A DNA stretch of 52,330 nt from NCBI GenBank assembly GCA_945890495.1, contig CAMDCO010000010.1:1-52330 (forward strand), given 5' to 3'. Below the pieces are notes generated by a model, which made no database searches, was not told the origin of the DNA, and saw only the letters and a program-made list of their open reading frames with translations. The position numbers and the translations under genes were made by a program. Shown one piece after another: positions 47,177 through 52,330 of the stretch (within the stretch, counting starts at the first letter, position 1; every line of letters starts with the position of its first letter). This stretch comes from Bordetella parapertussis (GTDB lineage Bacteria; Pseudomonadota; Gammaproteobacteria; Burkholderiales; Thiobacillaceae).

Positions 47177-48592
47177 TCAGTGTTGGGTGAAAAAGCGTGC
47201 CGGATCGCTGACTTCTTCGCCCGCCGAACTACGGATCACGAATTCGAAATCGCGCTGGGCGGCCGCCACCTCCGGCAGTAGCGTGACGCTGGCCTGAACA
47301 ATCACGCTCTTACTGTTGTGTACCAGCACCTCTTCGAAATTACCCAGGTCAAGACTGGCCGCCGGCGCCCCGCGTACGCTGATCTGGTAACGCTCGTCTT
47401 GGCCGGACAGATTAGTCAGGCGGATCTGGTAACGGTTGCGAATCTGCCCATCCGAGAGGACGACAAACAAGGGCTGGCGTATCTGCTGGGTACTGTGCTC
47501 GAAGGCATGGCGATGGTTAATGCTATAGACCAGATAGACCGTCATCAGGATCAGGGAGATGCCATAGCCGATGACCTTCAGGCGGCGCCAGTCGACGCGG
47601 GGCGCATGAGGAGTGGCACTTTGCAGATTGGCCTCAGAGTCATAACGGATCAGCCCCGGCGCGTAATGCATCCGGGCCATGATGCCATTACAGGCATCCA
47701 CGCACAGACCGCAGGCAATGCAGCCCAACTGCATCCCGTCGCGGATATCGATGCCAGTCGGGCAGACCTGAACGCACAGCTTGCAGTCGATGCAATCGCC
47801 ATGACCTGCGGCGGCGCGCTCTTCCAGGGTACGCAGACTGTGGCGTGCGACGGCTCGGCCGGCGGCGCCTTCGCCCCGCGCCCGGTCGTAATGCACCGTC
47901 AGTGTCTCCGGGTCATACATCGCACTCTGGAAACGGCCATAGGGACAGATATACAGACACACATGTTCGCGCAGCGTGGCCGCCGAGAGATAGGTCGTCA
48001 GCGTCAGCGTCAGCACGGTGATGTACGCGGCGGGCACGGCGGTGCCCATAAAGAATTGCCCCAGCAATTCGGGCGCGTAGCCAAAATAAAGCACGAAGGT
48101 TAGCGCCGTCCAGAATGCGATCAACCACCAGATCAAGAGCGTCGCGCCGACCTTGAACAGCTTTTCGCGCTCGGACCACGAGGCCCGGGCTAGTTTCAGA
48201 CGATGCGGCCGCTCACCCTGCAGCCAGTGCTCGACCCAGATGAAGGCGTCGGTCCAGAGGGTCTGAAAGCAAAAGTAGCCACAAAAGGCGCGGCCCAACA
48301 AGGCCGTCACGAAAAAGAGCAGGACGGCGGCAATAAAGAGGATCAGCGCCAGCCAAAAGATGTCCTGTGGGTACACCACCAGATCGAACAGCATATAACG
48401 CCGACCGGGGATATCAAAGACCACCGCCTGTTCAATGCCATCCGTACGCGACCAGGGCAGCCAAGGCAGCAGGAAATAGATGGCAAAGGCCAACCAAAGC
48501 ACGGCCGACTTGAAGCGCCGGAAAGGCCCGTGCACGGAACGAGGCACAACGGCTGTCCGCTTGGCGTAGTACTGAATGGGTTGTTCGCTCAT
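47177..48592 (-). CDS. ccoG: Cytochrome c oxidase accessory protein CcoG
   Basis: CcoG (RdxA/FixG) is a membrane ferredoxin-like protein that reduces copper for cbb3 oxidase assembly. The 471-residue protein has five or so membrane helices, CGYFC (C104, C108) and CLYIC (C212, C216), and two 4Fe-4S motifs, C267-x2-C-x2-C-x3-C and C291-x2-C-x2-C-x3-C. The C-terminal part (about 345-471) is the periplasmic FixG immunoglobulin-like domain. The ATG at 48592 starts the family sequence; a longer frame to 48652 has no support. Confidence 0.96.
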   Translation of the reverse strand: MSEQPIQYYAKRTAVVPRSVHGPFRRFKSAVLWLAFAIYFLLPWLPWSRTDGIEQAVVFDIPGRRYMLFDLVVYPQDIFWLALILFIAAVLLFFVTALLGRAFCGYFCFQTLWTDAFIWVEHWLQGERPHRLKLARASWSEREKLFKVGATLLIWWLIAFWTALTFVLYFGYAPELLGQFFMGTAVPAAYITVLTLTLTTYLSAATLREHVCLYICPYGRFQSAMYDPETLTVHYDRARGEGAAGRAVARHSLRTLEERAAAGHGDCIDCKLCVQVCPTGIDIRDGMQLGCIACGLCVDACNGIMARMHYAPGLIRYDSEANLQSATPHAPRVDWRRLKVIGYGISLILMTVYLVYSINHRHAFEHSTQQIRQPLFVVLSDGQIRNRYQIRLTNLSGQDERYQISVRGAPAASLDLGNFEEVLVHNSKSVIVQASVTLLPEVAAAQRDFEFVIRSSAGEEVSDPARFFTQH

Positions 48593-48640
48593 GGGGATAT
48601 TCGTATTTCCTGGGCTCAGCAACCTGGCCTCAATGCAACA

Positions 48641-48662
48641 AGGCCCCGGCAAAGCGGGGCCT
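48641..48662 (-). terminator. Hairpin between ccoP and ccoG
   Basis: AGGCCCCG (48641-48648) pairs perfectly with CGGGGCCT (48655-48662). On the minus strand TTGTTGC follows, which is too poor in T for an efficient terminator. It may lower expression of ccoG relative to ccoNOQP, or protect the upstream mRNA. Confidence 0.45.
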
Positions 48663-48686
48663 CGCAGGTGGGCTTAAGCACAAGGT

Positions 48687-49601
48687 TTACTTGCCCCCGC
48701 CCAATTCGTGCACATAGATGCTCAACAACTTGATCTGGCCGGGATTGAGGCGCGCATTTTCACCGCCCCAGGCCGGCATGACGCCCTTGTTAAGTCCGCC
48801 CGTTACCACCCTCTGCACCTCTGCAACCTTGGCCGTCACATCCGCGGCGGCGGATACATTGGCCCACTGCCAGATCTTGTCGGTCAGGTTGGGAGCGCCG
48901 AATTCCTTGCGACCCTTGGCCTCCGCGCCATGACAGTAATAACAGGCGCCCGTGTCGTTGTGGAACAACTTGTCACCTTCAGCCGCCTTGACCTTGTCCA
49001 CGGCGTGACCCGACAGGCCGAGCACATAGTGGGCGATGGCCTCGATCTGCGGCTTTTCCATGGCCTCAGCAAAGGCCGGCATATAGCCGCGACGGCCACC
49101 GACCAAGGTGGCCTCGATCTCGCTCACGCTGCCGCCATACTTCCAGTCGTCATCCGCCAGATTGGGATAGAAACCCACCTTGCCCTGACCACCCGCCTGA
49201 TGGCAAGCCGCGCAATTCTCAGAGAACAGGGCCTTGCCGGCAGACAGGACAAAGCTGTTCAGCTCCGGATCCTTAACCACTTGGGCGACCGGCATGGCTG
49301 CAATCTTGTCGAAGTAGGGCTTCTGCAGCGCGTTTCCGTCCTGCATCTCCTTGAGCAACTTGGCGCGCGTATTCCAGCCATGCGTCTCCGGCTGACCCTC
49401 AGCGTTCAGGTAAGTCACCGTGCTGATACCGCGCAAATGCGTATTACCGACAGGCCAGGACGGATAAATGATCCAGTACACGATGGCAAACGCGACCGTG
49501 ACATAGAGACCGTAGATCCACCAATTCGGCAACGGGTTGTTGTATTCCTGCAGGGTCTCATCCCATGTATGGCCCGTGGTCTGGACAGTATTCTCAGCCA
49601 T
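48687..49601 (-). CDS. ccoP: cbb3 oxidase dihaem cytochrome c subunit CcoP
   Basis: CcoP passes electrons from soluble cytochrome c to CcoO and CcoN. The 304-residue protein has the N-terminal EYNNPLPNWW motif, a membrane helix (about 28-48), and two c-type haem sites, CAACH (130-134) and CYYCH (220-224), with methionines in MPAFAEA and MPAWGG as likely axial ligands. Its start overlaps the ccoQ stop by 8 bp. Confidence 0.97.
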   Translation of the reverse strand: MAENTVQTTGHTWDETLQEYNNPLPNWWIYGLYVTVAFAIVYWIIYPSWPVGNTHLRGISTVTYLNAEGQPETHGWNTRAKLLKEMQDGNALQKPYFDKIAAMPVAQVVKDPELNSFVLSAGKALFSENCAACHQAGGQGKVGFYPNLADDDWKYGGSVSEIEATLVGGRRGYMPAFAEAMEKPQIEAIAHYVLGLSGHAVDKVKAAEGDKLFHNDTGACYYCHGAEAKGRKEFGAPNLTDKIWQWANVSAAADVTAKVAEVQRVVTGGLNKGVMPAWGGENARLNPGQIKLLSIYVHELGGGK

Positions 49602-49773
49602 GCGGAGGTTCCTTGTTATCGTCATCTAGAAAAGGAATGTTCTTGTGCTCTTCCAACTTATCACTGCGCTTGCGGCTTCCATACACCCAGAGCACGATCA
49701 GGCAAAAGGTGACGAAGAAGATCAGCAGGCCCAAAGGCTTGCTGTTGGCCGGATTTGCGAACCATTCCAACAT
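49594..49773 (-). CDS. ccoQ: cbb3 oxidase small subunit CcoQ
   Basis: CcoQ is a short, single-helix subunit that stabilises the cbb3 complex. The 59-residue protein has one helix (about 15-31, GLLIFFVTFCLIVLWVYG) followed by a charged tail (SRKRSDKLEEHKN). It is identified by size, layout and its place between ccoO and ccoP. The ATG at 49773 follows ccoO by 19 bp. Confidence 0.88.
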   Translation of the reverse strand: MLEWFANPANSKPLGLLIFFVTFCLIVLWVYGSRKRSDKLEEHKNIPFLDDDNKEPPHG

Positions 49774-49792
49774 CGGGGATTGATCCGGGAAA

Positions 49793-50536
49793 TTAGCGGA
49801 ACTTGACCAAGTCTTCCGGCTTGATCTTGCTGAAGTCCACCATCGTACCCAGCACCTGCAGATAGGCCACAAGGGCATCCATCTCGGAAACACCGCGACT
49901 CTCGCCGTCATAGTTGCCGGCCTGGGCCTGCTTCACCAGATTAGTCTGAGCGTCAGGGATGTGGAACATGCGTGCGTGCTCTTCACCAAACTGCTGCACA
50001 TTCTGGTCGAGCTCCGCCTGGGTCAGCGAATACGGCACGCCTGTGGTACGCAAGGCCCGCATACGGTCGGCCACATCGGAGGCATCCAACGGCGACATCA
50101 GCCACGGATAGTTGGGCATCACCGATTCCGACACAACGGATTTGGGCTGCATCAAGTGCTGGGTATGCCACTCATTCGAATACTTGCCACCCACGCGCGC
50201 CAGATCCGGGCCGGTACGCTTGGAGCCCCATTGGAACGGGTGATCGTACTTGGATTCGGCCGCCAGCGAGTAATGACCGTAACGCAGTTGCTCGTCACGG
50301 AAGGGGCGAATCATCTGCGAATGGCAGGTGTAGCAGCCTTCACGAATATAGATATCGCGACCGCGCTGTTCCAGCGGGCTGTAGGGCCGCACGCCATCTA
50401 CCTTCTCCATGGTGTCCGCATGCAGAAACAGGGGGGCAATCTCAACCAGACCGCCCACGCTAATGGCGAGCATGGTCAACACAATCAGCCAGCCGGCGTT
50501 GGTTTCAATCGTTTCGTGAGTAAATTTCTTGAACAT
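49793..50536 (-). CDS. ccoO: cbb3 oxidase monohaem cytochrome c subunit CcoO
   Basis: CcoO is the membrane-anchored cytochrome c subunit next to CcoN. The 247-residue protein has an N-terminal helix (about 15-38), the haem site CYTCH (68-72) in [18 protein letters not shown], and [19 protein letters not shown] and VMPNYPWL, with a methionine as the probable axial ligand. It follows ccoN by 14 bp. Confidence 0.97.
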   Translation of the reverse strand: MFKKFTHETIETNAGWLIVLTMLAISVGGLVEIAPLFLHADTMEKVDGVRPYSPLEQRGRDIYIREGCYTCHSQMIRPFRDEQLRYGHYSLAAESKYDHPFQWGSKRTGPDLARVGGKYSNEWHTQHLMQPKSVVSESVMPNYPWLMSPLDASDVADRMRALRTTGVPYSLTQAELDQNVQQFGEEHARMFHIPDAQTNLVKQAQAGNYDGESRGVSEMDALVAYLQVLGTMVDFSKIKPEDLVKFR

Positions 50537-50550
50537 GGTCTTGTCTCCCG

Positions 50551-51996
50551 TCAGGCAGCCTGAACCGCAACGGCGGCGTTATTCGCCTCCGCTTGGCCCT
50601 GACGGATGGTTTTGTAACAGTTATAGGCCATCACGCACATGCCGGTCAGGAAGAACAGGCCGCCGAGGGCGCGCATGGCATAGAACGGATGCATGGCAGC
50701 GACCGACTCGACAAACGAGTATTGCAGATTGCCAAAGTCATCGAAGGCACGCCACATCAGACCCTGCATGATGCCCGAGATCCACATCGCCACGATGTAG
50801 AGCAGCACGCCGATCGTAGCCAACCAAAAGTGGACATTGATCAGCTTGACGCTGTACATCTGGGTATTCCACAGACGCGGCAGCATGTGATAAATCGAGC
50901 CGAAGGAGATCATGGCCACCCAGCCCAAGGCCCCGGAGTGCACATGGCCCACGGTCCAGTCGGTGTAATGCGACAGGGCATTGACATCCTTCAGGGACAT
51001 CAAGGGGCCTTCAAAGGTGGACATGCCGTAGAAGGACAGGGCCACGATCATGAAGCGCATGATCGGGTCGGTGCGCAGTTTGTCCCAGGCACCCGACAGG
51101 GTCATGATGCCGTTGATCATGCCGCCCCAAGACGGCAACAGCAGCATGATGGAGAAGGCCGCGCCCAGCGTAGAGGCCCAGTCCGGCAACGCGGTCCAGT
51201 GCAAGTGATGGGTGCCCACCCACATATACATGAAAGACAGCGCCCAGAAGTGGACGATGGACAGACGATAGGAATAGACCGGGCGACCCGCGTGCTTGGG
51301 CACGAAGTAATACATCATGCCGAGGAAAGCCGCAGTCAAGAAGAAGCCCACCGCGTTGTGGCCGTACCACCACTGAGTCATCGCATCCATCGGGCCGGAG
51401 AACAGGCTATAGGACTTGAGGGTAAACAGACCCACCGGCACGGCCAGATTGTTGAAGGTATGCAACAAGGCGGTCGCCAAAATGAAGGAGATATAGAACC
51501 AGTTGGCCACATAGATATGCGGCTGCTTGCGCTTCATCAGCGTGCCGATGTAGATGGCCAAGTAGGCGATCCAAACCAGTTCGATCAGGATATCGATCGG
51601 CCATTCCATCTCGGCATATTCGCGCCCCTGGCTGTAGCCGGTCACATAGGACAGCGCCGCCAGCACAATCACGACCTGCCAACCCCAGAAGGTAAACGGG
51701 ACAAGGCCACCGCCCCAGAGCCGCGTCTGACAAGTGCGCTGCACCACATAGTAGGAAGTGGCGAACAAGGCCGAGCCGCCGAAGCCGAAGATCACCGCAC
51801 CGGTATGCACCGGACGGAAGCGACCGAAGGAGAAATAGGGACTATCAAAGTTCAGCCAAGGCCAAGCCAGTTCGGAGGCGATATACACGCCCACAAACAT
51901 ACCCACCACGGCCCAAACGATAGCCATAATGGTAAATTTCTTGATGATCTCGTAGTCGTACTGTTCCGCCGGTGCGGAAGATGCCGTGGTTGTCAT
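50551..51996 (-). CDS. ccoN: cbb3 oxidase catalytic subunit CcoN
   Basis: CcoN is the haem-copper subunit that reduces oxygen with high affinity. The 481-residue protein has twelve or so membrane helices and conserved histidines in [33 protein letters not shown] and [12 protein letters not shown], which fit the haem b, haem b3 and CuB ligands. The ATG at 51996 (MTTTASS) has a GAGGAAAAA binding site; an ATG at 52017 adds seven residues but has a poor site. A 16-bp palindrome lies about 55 bp upstream. Confidence 0.97.
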   Translation of the reverse strand: MTTTASSAPAEQYDYEIIKKFTIMAIVWAVVGMFVGVYIASELAWPWLNFDSPYFSFGRFRPVHTGAVIFGFGGSALFATSYYVVQRTCQTRLWGGGLVPFTFWGWQVVIVLAALSYVTGYSQGREYAEMEWPIDILIELVWIAYLAIYIGTLMKRKQPHIYVANWFYISFILATALLHTFNNLAVPVGLFTLKSYSLFSGPMDAMTQWWYGHNAVGFFLTAAFLGMMYYFVPKHAGRPVYSYRLSIVHFWALSFMYMWVGTHHLHWTALPDWASTLGAAFSIMLLLPSWGGMINGIMTLSGAWDKLRTDPIMRFMIVALSFYGMSTFEGPLMSLKDVNALSHYTDWTVGHVHSGALGWVAMISFGSIYHMLPRLWNTQMYSVKLINVHFWLATIGVLLYIVAMWISGIMQGLMWRAFDDFGNLQYSFVESVAAMHPFYAMRALGGLFFLTGMCVMAYNCYKTIRQGQAEANNAAVAVQAA

Positions 51997-52050
51997 TTTT
52001 TCCTCTTTTGCAGCCATCTGTTTTGCAACCGCTTCTCATGCAACCCGATG

Positions 52051-52066
52051 TTGACCTCCCGGTCAA
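52051..52066 (-). promoter_or_regulatory. Palindrome upstream of ccoN, possible operator
   Basis: TTGACC-TCCC-GGTCAA is a perfect 6-bp dyad with a 4-base centre. It resembles an FNR/ANR box (TTGAT-N4-ATCAA), but the TTGA and TCAA halves are 2 bp further apart than in that consensus. No convincing -35/-10 pair is seen around it. Confidence 0.4.
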
Positions 52067-52183
52067 ACATACATCGTGTCACGCCCCTTAAGGCAAAGCC
52101 ACCCGCGGGGGACAACGCAGGCAGAAAAGCCGTGGAAGTATATGCAATAACCCCACCCCTCTGCAAGCCCAGCCCCTCACATC

Positions 52184-52237
52184 TGTCAACGCCAAATAGA
52201 AATGTCCGCTTTTCTGCAAAGTAGAAATGTCCGCTTT
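52184..52237. mobile_element. Probable terminal part of an insertion sequence
   Basis: A TGTCAACGCC start is followed by TAGAAATGTCCGCTTT twice (52197-52212 and 52222-52237, period 25 bp). Multiple short terminal repeats behind a TG end recall IS21- or IS481-type elements. No transposase is visible before the window ends, so this may be a partial element, a solo end or an unrelated repeat. Confidence 0.4.
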
Positions 52238-52271
52238 ACCCCGCCCGCGCATTGCTACGGTGTAGCGTGTT

Positions 52272-52306
52272 GCCCGTCGTAGGCGGCTTTGCCGACGGGC
52301 GTTTTT
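52272..52306 (+). terminator. Hairpin with T-run at the right edge
   Basis: GCCCGTCG (52272-52279) pairs with CGACGGGC (52293-52300), the loop contains a further GGC/GCC pairing, and GTTTTT follows. It looks like a rho-independent terminator on the plus strand, but no plus-strand gene ends here. The stem-loop also resembles a shortened form of the CGTAGG repeat module seen at 37888. Confidence 0.5.
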
Positions 52307-52330
52307 CTCCAAGGGTGGTTGGCAGCGGGC

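Larger units (their letters stand above)
52018..52330. other. Gene-free right edge
   Basis: No credible gene is seen. The stretch contains a palindrome upstream of ccoN (52051-52066), tandem 16-mers that look like an insertion-sequence end (from about 52184), and a strong hairpin with a T-run (52272-52306). Confidence 0.7.

Noticed and set aside
52051-52066. Direct call of an FNR/ANR box upstream of ccoN
   Set aside because: The half-sites are 2 bp too far apart for the FNR consensus, so it is listed only as an unassigned dyad.
50593-52224. Plus-strand open frame of 543 codons opposite ccoN
   Set aside because: It is rich in His, Gln and Arg as expected from the antisense of membrane-protein codons, shows no domain, and lies over ccoN.

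Overview
The window is about 52 kb of compact, GC-rich (roughly 60 percent) chromosomal DNA. The gene content points to a betaproteobacterium, perhaps of the Nitrosomonadales/Gallionellales/Thiobacillus kind, though a gammaproteobacterium cannot be excluded by reading alone. Pointers are the complete beta/gamma-type dcw (division and cell wall) cluster ending in lpxC, a type A RNase P RNA between mraZ and rsmI, a head-to-head nadB/rseC pair, LptF/LptG and LpxC (a Gram-negative envelope), and a cbb3 oxidase cluster (respiration at low oxygen). Nearly all genes are housekeeping genes. There is no CRISPR array, phage, toxin-antitoxin pair or secondary-metabolite cluster.

Layout. 1-1440: edge fragment and an IS4-like insertion sequence. 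1454-3621 (minus): rpsP-rimM-trmD-rplS, with a strong promoter and a terminator. 3726-5810: rseC (minus) and nadB (plus), divergent. 5821-9570: pepA (minus) divergent from lptF-lptG (plus). 9614-10030: RDD membrane protein (minus). 10096-14118 (plus): rplU-rpmA, then holC and valS. 14119-14564: a gene-free stretch packed with palindromic repeats. 14565-33402 (minus): the whole dcw cluster, in transcription order mraZ-rsmH-ftsL-ftsI-murE-murF-mraY-murD-ftsW-murG-murC-murB-ddlB-ftsQ-ftsA-ftsZ-lpxC, mostly joined by short start/stop overlaps and headed by a clear MraZ operator. 33581-34003 (minus): rnpB. 34028-35921: rsmI (minus) divergent from yraN-dolP (plus). 35942-37747 (plus): ubiD and a MoaD-like protein without the usual diglycine end. 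38047-38192 (minus): tRNA-Leu(CAA) with terminator. 38271-46383 (plus): queA-ygiQ-tgt-yajC-secD-secF-dedA. 46391-51996 (minus): ccoN-ccoO-ccoQ-ccoP-ccoG and a FixH-like protein. 52184-52330: repeats that look like the end of another insertion sequence, followed by a hairpin with a T-run.

How the genes work together. The dcw cluster makes lipid II from UDP-MurNAc (MurB, C, D, E, F, Ddl, MraY, MurG) and builds the septum (FtsZ, A, Q, L, W, I); LpxC commits precursors to lipid A and LptFG help export LPS. The queA-tgt pair makes queuosine in tRNA, and YajC-SecDF assist protein export. CcoNOQP form the oxidase, and CcoG with the FixH-like protein probably assist its copper or haem assembly.

The most unusual feature is that short palindromic repeats have entered essential genes in frame. 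MurD carries an insert of about 40 residues encoded by a structured palindrome flanked by a direct repeat. MurF ends in a 28-residue tail encoded by another palindrome that runs into the mraY start. QueA ends in a proline-rich tail from a C-rich repeat. Related palindromes, several beginning GTAGG and ending CCTAC, lie in the valS-lpxC gap, upstream of the tRNA-Leu region and at the right edge, with no transposase for them in the window.
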